Below, piece by piece: positions 16,513-25,258 of a stretch of 64,000 bases of DNA (position 1 is its first letter; the number at the start of each line of letters is the position of its first letter). The stretch covers positions 1,426,001 through 1,490,000 of the forward strand of contig NZ_CP072113.1 of assembly GCF_017654605.1 (NCBI RefSeq), written 5' to 3'. A program made the position numbers and the translations under genes. Below the pieces are notes generated by a model, which saw only the letters and a program-made list of their open reading frames with translations, was not told the origin of the DNA and did not search any database. Source of the DNA: Yimella sp. cx-51. Lineage in GTDB: Bacteria > Actinomycetota > Actinomycetes > Actinomycetales > Dermatophilaceae.

Positions 16513-17817
16513 TCAGCGCACCGGCGGCTGCTCCGGTGAGGTGAGGTCCTCGACGAGGGCCGGCTCGTAGGTTTGCACGGTGACCTTGTCCGACCGAGTC
16601 ATGACGTATGCGGCCAAGACGACGAGCAGGGCAGTGTCGCAGGTGAGTTTCAGACTCACCATCTGCTGCGCATTGTGTACGGAAAGAGCTGATCCGATGA
16701 AGACTCCGACGGCGAGCCACACCAGCCATACGGCACGTGCGTGGCGGCCCGCAATAGCGCCGTAAATGAGCAGCTGAACCATCGCGAGGACAGTTCCTAC
16801 GACGGCGAAGATGGGCAACGACGCCTTTACCTCTTCGTAGGCGGCGCCGCCCACGAACTGCAGCGCGACGTTGGGTAGGAGCAGAACACCGGCGATGGTG
16901 GTGAGCCCGATGAGGGCAACGAGGCCCAGCCCTGCGACGTGGGTCATTTTTCCCGATGTGTGGCGAGCCATTGCCGGGAACGCAACGACCACGACGAACT
17001 GCGGCAGAAAGAGCACGCCCTTGGTCAGCACCAAGCCGGCGGCATACAGTCCGGCCTCGTGGTGCGGCACGAGTTGGCGCGCGACCACCACATCGATGTT
17101 GGAGAGCATGAAGAATGCCAGCAGCACGTGCGAGTTGTGGACAACCTCGTGCCACAGGCGTATGTCTTCGGGCGCGTCGACCTGCGCATCGGGATCTGCG
17201 GATACCGGGATCCGAGCGCCCGCCGGCCCAGGTCGATTCGCGAAGAAGTAGGCCGTCGCAGCCGGAACCGCAGCTGCTACCGCAACGCCGATGCACAGAC
17301 TCAATGCCGTTGGGGAAATCGCGAGAGCGACCAGGCCGATCCCCAGCCGGGCAGTCCCCATTGCGGTGTACACGAGCGAGAGCTGGAGCCAGCGCTCCTC
17401 CCCTTGGAGAATGCCCGAGAACCCGCCCATGAGCGTCAGAAGACTGGCCGAGACGGCCAGTGCGATTGCCGTCATGACGGAGCCGAGGTCCATCAAACGG
17501 GCCAGAGCCGGCGCCAGCACGACGCCCGCGGCGAGCACGATGATGGCCGCGCGGACAGTCAGTGCCTGAATTTGGACGGTGCTCGAAGTCTGATTGTCCG
17601 GTCCGCGCGCGATTCGCCGGGCCCCGGCCGACTGCAGCCCGAGCGAAAGGACATTCAGGATGATCAACGCCCCGAGGACTGCGGAGAAAGTGCCGAATTC
17701 CGCGGGGCCGAGGGATCGAGCCGCAAGCAGTGTCAGTCCGTACGTCGTGACGTTCATGATCATGATGCCGCCGGCAATGAGAACCGACCGGGCAACATCG
17801 GGGAATGAACGGGACAT
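16513..17817 (-). CDS. Polysaccharide flippase (Wzx / MOP family)
   Basis: 434 aa from ATG 17817 (MSRSFPDVARSVLIAGG); the frame continues upstream into the preceding gene and that part is ignored. It has about 12 hydrophobic helices. The N-terminal stretch LLAARSLGPAEFGTFSAV is the hallmark of O-antigen/teichoic-acid flippases (a..LG...fG.fs). It would flip a lipid-linked glycan across the membrane. It lies 20 bases after the upstream methyltransferase, so the two are likely cotranscribed, and it converges on polA. It marks the left edge of the surface-glycan block. Confidence 0.85.
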   Translation of the reverse strand: MSRSFPDVARSVLIAGGIMIMNVTTYGLTLLAARSLGPAEFGTFSAVLGALIILNVLSLGLQSAGARRIARGPDNQTSSTVQIQALTVRAAIIVLAAGVVLAPALARLMDLGSVMTAIALAVSASLLTLMGGFSGILQGEERWLQLSLVYTAMGTARLGIGLVALAISPTALSLCIGVAVAAAVPAATAYFFANRPGPAGARIPVSADPDAQVDAPEDIRLWHEVVHNSHVLLAFFMLSNIDVVVARQLVPHHEAGLYAAGLVLTKGVLFLPQFVVVVAFPAMARHTSGKMTHVAGLGLVALIGLTTIAGVLLLPNVALQFVGGAAYEEVKASLPIFAVVGTVLAMVQLLIYGAIAGRHARAVWLVWLAVGVFIGSALSVHNAQQMVSLKLTCDTALLVVLAAYVMTRSDKVTVQTYEPALVEDLTSPEQPPVR

Positions 17818-17837
17818 GAGGCGAGAGCGTACTGCGA

Positions 17838-18551
17838 TCAGTAGGGATCGAACGGGCCGCTGTGCCCGAGATATTCGGTCAGGCCGCGAAGCCGTAGGCG
17901 AAGCAGCACCTTGATGATGAGGTTGCGCAGGAACCACGGCAGGTGACCGAGCGCGCGAAGGCGTTCACGCCCATGAGGGGCACGGGCGTCGAAAACGGCC
18001 AGCGAGCCGATCCTGTGGGTCAGCGTGAGGCGACGTGACGTGGGAAGTGCGATCAGCAATCCGAGCGTGACCCCGAGCGAAGAGAAGGCGTCGTGAACCG
18101 CTACGTGGCCCCCGCCCCGTACGTGCTCAACCCATCTCAGATCACGCAGGAGCGAAAGAGTGTCGTGCTTGCCGTCGATGTATAAGAGGTCCAGTTGGTC
18201 ATCGGCGTCCCATGCGTCGAGCGCGGCGTTACTGGTCATCGTCAGGAGTGTGACTTGGCCGGCGATGTCGAGCCGGTCGAGGTTGGCGAGAAACTTGTCG
18301 CGGATTGTCTGGCCGGCGAAGAGACGGGCCGTGACGAAGGGGTCGACCGCAGTCACCCGGGCGTCCTCACGCGCCAGAGCCAGGGTGGCCGTGGATCGCC
18401 CCTGGTGTGATCCGATTTCCACCACGCTCGCAGTGGGCGCGCGTTGGATGAGCCGAGCCAGCTCGTGCGCCTGGTCGAAGGTCAGCCAACCGGGAATGGA
18501 ATCGACCAGCGCCCAGTCTCGGGTGGCGATCTCGCGGTCGTTGCCTGGCAT
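17838..18551 (-). CDS. Class I SAM-dependent methyltransferase (Methyltransf_24 type)
   Basis: 237 aa from ATG 18551, which has GGAG six bases upstream; ATG 18563 would add four residues. The SAM-binding motif is SVVEIGSHQGRSTATLA, followed by the acidic VTAVDPF. The motif LDLLYIDGKHDTLSLLRDL and the later GGHVAVHDAF are typical of the family that methylates sugars or small hydroxyl groups (cephalosporin hydroxylase/CmcI-like). The C-terminus is Arg/Leu-rich with a possible amphipathic membrane-binding helix. Divergent from the large membrane protein by 52 bases. Probably decorates the glycan; target unknown. Confidence 0.8.
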   Translation of the reverse strand: MPGNDREIATRDWALVDSIPGWLTFDQAHELARLIQRAPTASVVEIGSHQGRSTATLALAREDARVTAVDPFVTARLFAGQTIRDKFLANLDRLDIAGQVTLLTMTSNAALDAWDADDQLDLLYIDGKHDTLSLLRDLRWVEHVRGGGHVAVHDAFSSLGVTLGLLIALPTSRRLTLTHRIGSLAVFDARAPHGRERLRALGHLPWFLRNLIIKVLLRLRLRGLTEYLGHSGPFDPY

Positions 18552-18603
18552 GGTTGACTCCATCAAGTTCTGACCCACGCGTCCCCGTCTCGAGAGGCTC
18601 CCC

Positions 18604-20325
18604 GTGATCCGTGCTAGTCGTCTGCCGTCACGGACGACGAGCATCCTGGCGCTGGTGGCGACAGTGACGGTTGGTCTTCTCACCTGGCCGCTCGTCGCGG
18701 GACGAGGTTACCCGCTGGGGCGGGACCTCGTCTTCACGCCTGACCAACCTTTCACGCCGGAAGGCCTCGGAATCTCCCATGCCTTGCCCAGGGCCGTGCC
18801 GCTGGACGCCGTGGTCGCAGTCCTCGATTCCCTCGTCCGCGGCGAGGTACTCGCGCGTGCCGGAGTGATCGGCGGTCTCCTGCTCGCGGCATGGTCGGCC
18901 GCCCGCGCGTCGCGAAAGCTCTCGCTGCCCGCTCGGGTGCTCTGCGTCGGGTTCTCCGTCTGGAACCCATACGTCGTGGAACGGCTGGCGCTGGGCCAAT
19001 GGGCTCTGCTGCTCGGGTATGCGGCCTGCTGGGGTTGCCTCGCCGTAGCTCTCGACGAAGCCGAGCGTCGGTCCGCGAGGAGGGTCGGCCCGTGGTTGGC
19101 GCTCGGTGGGCTGACGCCAACGGGCGGTCTGCTCGCTGCCGGTTCGGCGATCGCGTTGTTCGGGCGTGCGAAGGGCCGGCGGACCGTCCTGCTGTTCAGC
19201 GTGCTGGCGCAACTGCCCTGGCTGCTCCCAGGGCTCCTGTCGGGCACCCGGGGCGTGCTCTCCGATCCTCGGGGGGTCATGGCGTTCGCATCGCGCACGG
19301 AGCGCCCGGGGGGCGTCGTTTGGTCGCTCCTCGGTCTGGGTGGCATCTGGGATCGGTCAAGCGCGCCCCTGAGTCGATCGGGAATCCTCGGGCATCTCAC
19401 CTCGGCGCTTGTCCTGTGCGCTCTGCTCGGTGCCGTCGCGCTGTTGTGGTCGGGGCCCCGTCGACGCCTCGCTGTCGCTTTACCCGTCGCCTGCACGGCG
19501 GTGCTCGGATTCGTCCTTGCGGCGGTCAGCTCCGTCGGGTGGGGTGAGAGGCTCCTCGTCGAGCTTGTCAACGAGGTGCCCGGTGCCGGGCTTCTACGCG
19601 ACTCGCAGAAGTGGCTGGCGTGGTTCGTGGTGGCCGCGGTCCTTGCGGTTGCCTGGTGCGTCGATGTCTCGTTGGAGTGGGTGGGCAAGCATCTGCCCGT
19701 CCTCTCGATGTCGGCTGTCAGCCTCTGCGTTGTGCTTCCGCTGGTCTGCCTTCCGGATGCGCATCGGGTGGTCTGGCCCACGATCAGCCCGGTGAGTTAC
19801 CCGGCCGATTTCGACGCTGTCGCCGCGATGCTCGATGAGCCCGGGGGTGTAGTGGTCACCCTTCCGTGGCGCTCCTACCGTCGATTTACCTGGGGAAACG
19901 CGGTGACGGTCTACGACCCTGCTTCGCGATGGTTCGACACGCCGGTCATCGGCTCGGACGACCTTGTTGTCGGTGGCTCAACGATCGCGGGTGAGGATCC
20001 GGTCAGTCGGGAGGTTGCCACCGCGCTCGCCGGGCCGGAGGCCACGTGGGCGAGCCGGCTCCTGGCACTCGGTGTCACTCATGTGCTCGTGTATCTGGAC
20101 GATCCGGAGAAAGTCACGCGAATCCCGGGAGCAACGCGGGTGTACAACGGCGCCTCGCTCGCACTCTGGACGCTTGGACCGGCACGTCCCGGACAGGTTG
20201 CCGAAGTGGGTGCACGCTGGACGACTGGCGCTCGGGCTCTCGCGCTCGTCGATGGCGTTATTGGTGTGATTCTTCTGGGTGCCCCGTTCAAGTTACGGGC
20301 TCGGCGGACGAGAAAAGGGGCGTAG
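18604..20325 (+). CDS. Large polytopic membrane protein, GT-C glycosyltransferase-like
   Basis: 573 aa from GTG 18604. About 11 hydrophobic helices are followed by an extracytoplasmic stretch from about residue 395. Fragments such as NPYVVERLALGQWALLLGYA and LLRDSQKWLAW are typical of actinobacterial polytopic proteins related to arabinofuranosyltransferase AftD or other GT-C enzymes (from memory). It is much shorter than AftD (about 1400 aa) and I see no clear acidic catalytic loop after the first helix, so the activity is uncertain. A DUF2613-like small protein follows at 42 bases, as it often does beside AftD-like genes. Confidence 0.75.
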   Translation: MIRASRLPSRTTSILALVATVTVGLLTWPLVAGRGYPLGRDLVFTPDQPFTPEGLGISHALPRAVPLDAVVAVLDSLVRGEVLARAGVIGGLLLAAWSAARASRKLSLPARVLCVGFSVWNPYVVERLALGQWALLLGYAACWGCLAVALDEAERRSARRVGPWLALGGLTPTGGLLAAGSAIALFGRAKGRRTVLLFSVLAQLPWLLPGLLSGTRGVLSDPRGVMAFASRTERPGGVVWSLLGLGGIWDRSSAPLSRSGILGHLTSALVLCALLGAVALLWSGPRRRLAVALPVACTAVLGFVLAAVSSVGWGERLLVELVNEVPGAGLLRDSQKWLAWFVVAAVLAVAWCVDVSLEWVGKHLPVLSMSAVSLCVVLPLVCLPDAHRVVWPTISPVSYPADFDAVAAMLDEPGGVVVTLPWRSYRRFTWGNAVTVYDPASRWFDTPVIGSDDLVVGGSTIAGEDPVSREVATALAGPEATWASRLLALGVTHVLVYLDDPEKVTRIPGATRVYNGASLALWTLGPARPGQVAEVGARWTTGARALALVDGVIGVILLGAPFKLRARRTRKGA

Positions 20326-20367
20326 TCCCTGCTACGCTGCCGAAGACCCTCTTGAAAGGATTTTGGC

Positions 20368-20508
20368 TTGCTCACCAACATCGTGGCCCCGGCCATCGCG
20401 GGCGTGCTCCTCGCCGCCGTCAGCCTCTTCGGCGTCGTGTCGTCGACCATTGGCGCGCCGAGCGCGAACCCGGCCAAGCAGGCTGTCATCACCTACGGCG
20501 ACCGGTAA
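20368..20508 (+). CDS. DUF2613-like small membrane protein
   Basis: 46 aa from TTG 20368, with AAAGGA seven bases upstream. The protein is a single hydrophobic helix (IVAPAIAGVLLAAVSLFGVV) followed by a polar tail ending TYGDR. DUF2613 proteins are of this size, with one membrane helix and a C-terminal Y-G-x-R end (from memory). A -10-like TACGCT lies at 20333-20338, so it may also have its own promoter. The last 20 bases overlap the 3' end of the convergent GT4 gene. A role as an accessory of the neighbouring membrane glycosyltransferase is an inference from position. Confidence 0.72.
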   Translation: MLTNIVAPAIAGVLLAAVSLFGVVSSTIGAPSANPAKQAVITYGDR

Positions 20509-21592
20509 ATTCGCTTCGGAGCACTGTTTCGAATTCACCCACACGGTCAGAGCCTTCCAGTTCCGCTGCGTAGGCTTTTGCCGCGTGTCCACGCCGGCTG
20601 ACTTCCGCCGGGTCTCGCAGTGCCGATGCAGTGGTCAGCACGAGTTCTTCGAGGCTGTCCACCAGCCATCCCGTCACGCCGTCCCGGATGGATTCCTTCA
20701 GACCACCACTTGAGCGATACCCGATGCTCGGCACGGCATGTTGGCCCGCCTCGGTGACGACGAGGCCCCAGCCTTCCTTGGCTGACGGCATGAGCATGAG
20801 CGCCGCGTGGTCGAGAACTCGCTCCTTCTCAGCCTCGGTAACTTGCCCGTGGAAGTTGACACGCTCATCAATGCCGAGGTCTCGCGCCATGGCCTCAAGA
20901 GCCGACCGACTCCACCCATCCCCGACGACGTCGAGGGTGAGCGCGGGGAAGCCGGGGGCCAGTTGTTGCACCGTGAGCAGCGCGTGGTGCACCTGCTTGT
21001 GGGGCACCAACCGAGCGAGCACGACCAGACGCATCGGATCCTTCGCCGGGCCGGCGTCCCTCTGGCATGGCCCTGGTGCGCTGTTTCGGACCACGGTAAT
21101 CCGTTCGTCCCGGTACCCCAGTTGCACCAGGTCGCGCCGACTTGCCTCTGAGACCGTCACGACCCGATGCCGCCGCGCTGAGCGCGGAGCGAGCCAGGAC
21201 TCGAGGAACCATCCCAGGTGCCCCTTCGGACCCGGGTAGATCAACTTCCACTGGGTCTTATGAACGTGGTGAACGAGCGCAACGACCGATCGTCCAGGCA
21301 GGAAGCCAGCGGCGAACGGTACACCGTTGATGACGTCGACCAGCGCGGTGGAGCGTTCCTCGCGCATGGCTCGAAGGAAGCCGCGGGGAAAGACACCGAG
21401 ACGACCGCCGGCTCTTTCGTGCGCAACTCCATTAATGGTGTCGCGACGGGGGAGGCCCCTTGGTCGTGCCGATCGGACCGTTACCTCATGGCCGCGGGCG
21501 ATCAGGCTTTCGGCAATTGCTTGGACATAGCGTTCTGAGCCGCCGGCCTCGGGGTGTTCGACGTCCCGCCAGGCGAGAAATAGGACTCTCAC
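20489..21592 (-). CDS. GT4-family glycosyltransferase
   Basis: 367 aa from GTG 21592, three bases after the upstream stop. GT-B fold: the N-terminal Rossmann half starts MRVLFLAWRDVEHPEAGGSE, with the glycine-rich acceptor loop. The C-terminal half has VVLARLVPHKQVHHAL and the retaining EX7E motif in EGWGLVVTEAG (about residue 277). It would transfer a sugar from a nucleotide donor to a lipid-linked or glycan acceptor on the cytoplasmic face. Third gene of the leftward GT2-MT / membrane protein / GT4 operon. Confidence 0.9.
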   Translation of the reverse strand: MRVLFLAWRDVEHPEAGGSERYVQAIAESLIARGHEVTVRSARPRGLPRRDTINGVAHERAGGRLGVFPRGFLRAMREERSTALVDVINGVPFAAGFLPGRSVVALVHHVHKTQWKLIYPGPKGHLGWFLESWLAPRSARRHRVVTVSEASRRDLVQLGYRDERITVVRNSAPGPCQRDAGPAKDPMRLVVLARLVPHKQVHHALLTVQQLAPGFPALTLDVVGDGWSRSALEAMARDLGIDERVNFHGQVTEAEKERVLDHAALMLMPSAKEGWGLVVTEAGQHAVPSIGYRSSGGLKESIRDGVTGWLVDSLEELVLTTASALRDPAEVSRRGHAAKAYAAELEGSDRVGEFETVLRSEFTGRRR

Positions 21593-21595
21593 GGG

Positions 21596-23656
21596 TCATT
21601 TGACCCGGGAAAGGACCTGCTGGCACAGCGGCAGCGGCCTACCGGTGAGGTCGCGGACGGTCAGGCCGTGCTGAGTTGCGATAGTTGCGGAGTCCGCAGC
21701 CACTATTCGGCCGGGGCGGGAGACCCATGTGGTCGGGTCGTAGTTCGACCAGGGAACGTAGGCGACGTGACCGCCCGGTGTGCTGGTGATGTCGGCATAT
21801 CCCAGGTCCGAGCGCACGCCGAGGCCCAGACGAACCTGCGATCCCTTGTATATCGAAAACCAGGGTCCGGTCACCTCGCCGTCGGCTGCGGAGACAACCA
21901 CACGCGCGAGCCGGAGGTCACCGATTTCAAGTTGTACGGACCTGTCCACGGGTCCATGGACGACGAAGAGCGGGACTCGGCCCTTCTTGTATCGCTCATC
22001 CAGCGAGAGTCCCGCTACCAGTGGTCGCTGCTCGACCAGAACCCACTGGTCGTAGGCGTCGCCGGTATTGACGAAGAGCGCGTCACAGTCTCCTTGGATG
22101 AAGAAGGAGTCCGTGGCTCCGCCTGCGGGCACGGCCTCACCCTTCGTCATCAGCGGTTTGAGGGCGGAGTGGCCAGGAAGCGTGAGTTGGCGGGTGATGT
22201 AATCCTCCAACTTGGAACCCCGCTGGTTCATGGCAATCGTCGGCACCGCAGTGAGGGTCTGCACGACAAGGCTCGCGGCCGCGCCGGACGCGACGAGTGC
22301 GAGGAATACCCCGCGCAGCACTGTGGGTACCCGGGCGAGCCCGCGCCAGGCGAGCCAGAACCCGATGGCGCCGCCTACGACCAACAACGGTACGAACTCG
22401 CTCGTGTAGCGGTGCGTCATGTAGCCGTACATCAGCACGGGCATGATCGTCAGGACAGCCGCGGCGAGAGGTGCTGCCAACGGTCGCGTTCGCGAGGACC
22501 GCACCCACCAGGGGAGGGAGAGTAGTGCGACGACAGCCAGCAGGGACAGCAATGGCATGAAGGCTGTGACCGAACCCGTGCGGTAGGTCTGGTCGAACAC
22601 GACGTCTCCGATTCCCGCCGCGGGGCGTGCGGGCAGGGAGATCCAAGGAAAATACTCGGTGAACCGGATGCCGTCCGGACGAAGATAGGCGAGGGTGGTG
22701 CTCGGGATGAATTGCGGGCCGGTGATCGTCCCGCCATTGGCAGCCAGAGCCTCCCGCCGGTGCTCGTTGACGGTCGTCCACACTTGGCGCTCGAGGGGGA
22801 AGAGGTATGGGTGCCCGAATTTCACCATGTTCAGGGTTACCGAGGCCGCCAATGGAACGAAACCGGCAAGGGCCATCGGTGCAGCAACCGAGAGTCCGGC
22901 GCGGCGGCGCCGCAGGACGATGATCCCGGCGGTCACGAGGCAGACGCCCGCAAGCGCGAAACCGCCCGTTGACCGAGTCATGATCTGCCCCACGACTGCT
23001 GCCCCGATCCACCACGCCGCGGTGCGTGACGGGCTCTGCACATATCGCACCAGCCAATAGGCAGCAGAGACGAAGAATGCCGCAGACCATGCGTAGACCT
23101 CGTGGTACACCCACGGCAGGGCGGCATCGAACGTCAGCGTCGTACCGCCGGTCATCGCTGCAATCAGGGCGGCGACGCCGAAACATTCACCGATCGTCGG
23201 CTGCTCGGTACGCACGATGCACGAGCGGATCAGCCACACCAATCGTGTCGTCATCACGGCGAAGATGGTCCAGGCGACGGCCATCATCAGCACGGTGAGC
23301 CTGCCGTCGAACTCGTGCGTTACCAGCAGCACCGGCATCCGGGCGACCGCCGGGAACGGCGGAAAGTACATGTACGTCTTGCCGTCAACGACGAAACCTT
23401 CGATGCCGAGAGCATCCTTCGGTACCGACAGATGGCCCGCCAGCAGGGCACGTGCCTGGATGTCGAAGAAGTTGGAGGCGAACCCGAAGGTGTTGGCCGT
23501 CCGGCCGGGGTTCCAGCCGAAATCAAGCAGGGTGCCGAGGAACACCAAGCCACCGATGACGAGACCTCCGATGGAGGCCACGAGTTTGCACGACGGCCTT
23601 CTCATGGCAGTCCTTCGGCGGTACGAGCGTCGGGTGAGTGGAATTGAGTCGCTCAC
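21596..23656 (-). CDS. Large polytopic membrane protein, GT-C/PMT-like
   Basis: 686 aa. GTG 23656 overlaps the upstream stop (GTGA); Met at residue 18 is an alternative start. An Arg-rich cytoplasmic N-terminus leads to a first helix, then a long extracytoplasmic loop, then about ten more helices and a C-terminal globular domain of about 230 residues (from about 455). The loop after helix 1 holds SNFFDIQARALLAGHLSVP and DGKTYMYFPPFPAVARMPVL, the layout of lipid-linked-sugar glycosyltransferases of GT-C type (Asp in the first outer loop, YFPPFPA motif). It probably uses a polyprenyl-phosphate sugar outside the membrane, perhaps one made by the adjacent GT2 protein. Confidence 0.82.
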   Translation of the reverse strand: MSDSIPLTRRSYRRRTAMRRPSCKLVASIGGLVIGGLVFLGTLLDFGWNPGRTANTFGFASNFFDIQARALLAGHLSVPKDALGIEGFVVDGKTYMYFPPFPAVARMPVLLVTHEFDGRLTVLMMAVAWTIFAVMTTRLVWLIRSCIVRTEQPTIGECFGVAALIAAMTGGTTLTFDAALPWVYHEVYAWSAAFFVSAAYWLVRYVQSPSRTAAWWIGAAVVGQIMTRSTGGFALAGVCLVTAGIIVLRRRRAGLSVAAPMALAGFVPLAASVTLNMVKFGHPYLFPLERQVWTTVNEHRREALAANGGTITGPQFIPSTTLAYLRPDGIRFTEYFPWISLPARPAAGIGDVVFDQTYRTGSVTAFMPLLSLLAVVALLSLPWWVRSSRTRPLAAPLAAAVLTIMPVLMYGYMTHRYTSEFVPLLVVGGAIGFWLAWRGLARVPTVLRGVFLALVASGAAASLVVQTLTAVPTIAMNQRGSKLEDYITRQLTLPGHSALKPLMTKGEAVPAGGATDSFFIQGDCDALFVNTGDAYDQWVLVEQRPLVAGLSLDERYKKGRVPLFVVHGPVDRSVQLEIGDLRLARVVVSAADGEVTGPWFSIYKGSQVRLGLGVRSDLGYADITSTPGGHVAYVPWSNYDPTTWVSRPGRIVAADSATIATQHGLTVRDLTGRPLPLCQQVLSRVK

Positions 23657-25161
23657 GCCGACCGTTCGACACGGAACAACAACTGATAGCCGAACATCGA
23701 GGGCCAGGCCTGAGATGCGGCGTGGTCGATCTCGCCGAGATGCTTGATCACAGATGTCATCGCCGTGCGAGGGCCGGCCCGGTCGACGACGTCCACAGGA
23801 GCGCCGACTGTGGTCGCTTCGACGGCGACGAGTCCGTGCCGTTTCAGCAGCTGGGTGAAGGTCTTGCGCGTGAAGAAGCGCACGTGCCCCTCATCGAGCG
23901 GACCTCGGGAGTCGTAACCGAAGCGACCCAGAGCGATTCGACCGCGCGGATACCAGTGGCTGATGTTGGGAACGGAGATGAGGATCTGCCCACCCGGAGC
24001 GAGATGAGCGACCATGCTGTCCAGCAGTGCGCCGGGGTCGACGACGTGCTCCAGGACGTCCGCAGCGATGATCGTCGCGTAATCGGTCGGCAATTCTGGC
24101 GGCAGACCGGTCGTCAGATCGGCGCGGTAAAAGGCGTCGAGGCGGTCCCGCACACCTTCGTGTTCAACGAGATCGACACCGTGAACCACGTGGCCCTGCC
24201 CGCGGACCGCCTCGTCGAAACGGCCGTCCGAGCATCCGACGTCGAGAACCTTGCCGGCCGGCGTCTCGGCGGTCCAGGAAAGGATCCGCCCGTGGGACGA
24301 ATGAGGTGAGGGCTTGAATTGGTACGCGTTGGGATCGAGGACCGTGCCGCGACTGCCGAAGCCCATCCTTGAGGCGCGGTAGGCCAGGACGTCCAGAATG
24401 ACGTCCTTGGCATAGCGGATGCCGTTCACTCGGCAGATCTCATCGCCGTAGTAGGTCGGGATGGGTACCTCGCCGATGGTGAAACCGGCGTCGTGGAGTC
24501 CGAGAATGATTTCGGTGTCGAAGTCGAAATCGTTGGAGTAGCTCTGGAAGTCCAGGGCAGCGAGCGCCTTCACGCTGTACGCGCGGTAGCCGCTGTGCCA
24601 CTCGCTTAGTCCCAGCCCGGTCAGGCGGTTCTGGGTGGTTGACAGGATTCGATTGCCGACGAACTTGTAGAGCGGCATGCCGCCCTTGAGTGCGCCACCG
24701 CTTGTCAGCATCCGTGATCCGAAGACCGCGTCAGCCTCCCCGCGTGCGATGGGGTGTACGAGGTCCTCGATCATCTCCGGCGCGTATTGCCCGTCGCCGT
24801 GGAGCAGTACCACGATGTCGAGCCCGTGGTTGATCGCCCAAGTGTAGCCGGCCTTCTGGTTCCCGCCGTAACCGAGATTCTGCGGGTGCTTGACGACCGT
24901 CATGGCCAGCGACGACTTCGACTGGTAGTCGCGGCCGATCTCGTAGGTCCTGTCCTGGCTCGCATCGTCGGCGAGAAGGACGTGGTCCACGGTCGCCTGG
25001 AACGAAGCGGGCAACCGGTCCAGAGTGGCAGCCAACGTGGTCTCGGCGTTGTAAGCGACCACGAGGACTCCGACGCGGGGGGCGCCAGCGGACCTGACCG
25101 GCGGAACGGACGATCCGACCGACGTGGCCGAAGACGTCACGGGCACAGCGGAAGAATTCAC
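23653..25161 (-). CDS. GT2 glycosyltransferase fused to a SAM methyltransferase
   Basis: 502 aa from GTG 25161 (GGAG upstream). The open frame extends to 25395 but crosses the divergent promoter. Residues 29-270 are a DPM-synthase-like GT2 domain: VGVLVVAYNAETTL, ADDASQD, PQNLGYGGNQKAGY, and the metal-binding HGDGQYAPEM at 121-130. Residues 300-500 are a class I methyltransferase: KVLDVGCSDGRFDEA at 304-318, the acidic HGVDLVEHE, AADVLEHVVDPG and a late VRFFTRKTFTQLL. The first half would charge polyprenyl phosphate or extend a glycan and the second would methylate. First gene of its operon. Confidence 0.9.
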   Translation of the reverse strand: MNSSAVPVTSSATSVGSSVPPVRSAGAPRVGVLVVAYNAETTLAATLDRLPASFQATVDHVLLADDASQDRTYEIGRDYQSKSSLAMTVVKHPQNLGYGGNQKAGYTWAINHGLDIVVLLHGDGQYAPEMIEDLVHPIARGEADAVFGSRMLTSGGALKGGMPLYKFVGNRILSTTQNRLTGLGLSEWHSGYRAYSVKALAALDFQSYSNDFDFDTEIILGLHDAGFTIGEVPIPTYYGDEICRVNGIRYAKDVILDVLAYRASRMGFGSRGTVLDPNAYQFKPSPHSSHGRILSWTAETPAGKVLDVGCSDGRFDEAVRGQGHVVHGVDLVEHEGVRDRLDAFYRADLTTGLPPELPTDYATIIAADVLEHVVDPGALLDSMVAHLAPGGQILISVPNISHWYPRGRIALGRFGYDSRGPLDEGHVRFFTRKTFTQLLKRHGLVAVEATTVGAPVDVVDRAGPRTAMTSVIKHLGEIDHAASQAWPSMFGYQLLFRVERSA

Positions 25162-25258
25162 TGACGCTCCATCTGAGGGCGGGGAGCCGTGCCGCTCCCG
25201 CGCAAGGAGTTCGCAGTGTACAGAACTCGCTGGTAACAATGGAGATCTATATGTCATC

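Noticed and set aside
19967-19975. TTGTCGGTG inside the 573-aa membrane protein gene
   Set aside because: The hexamer after eight bases is ATCGCG and there is no downstream start. It is coding sequence.
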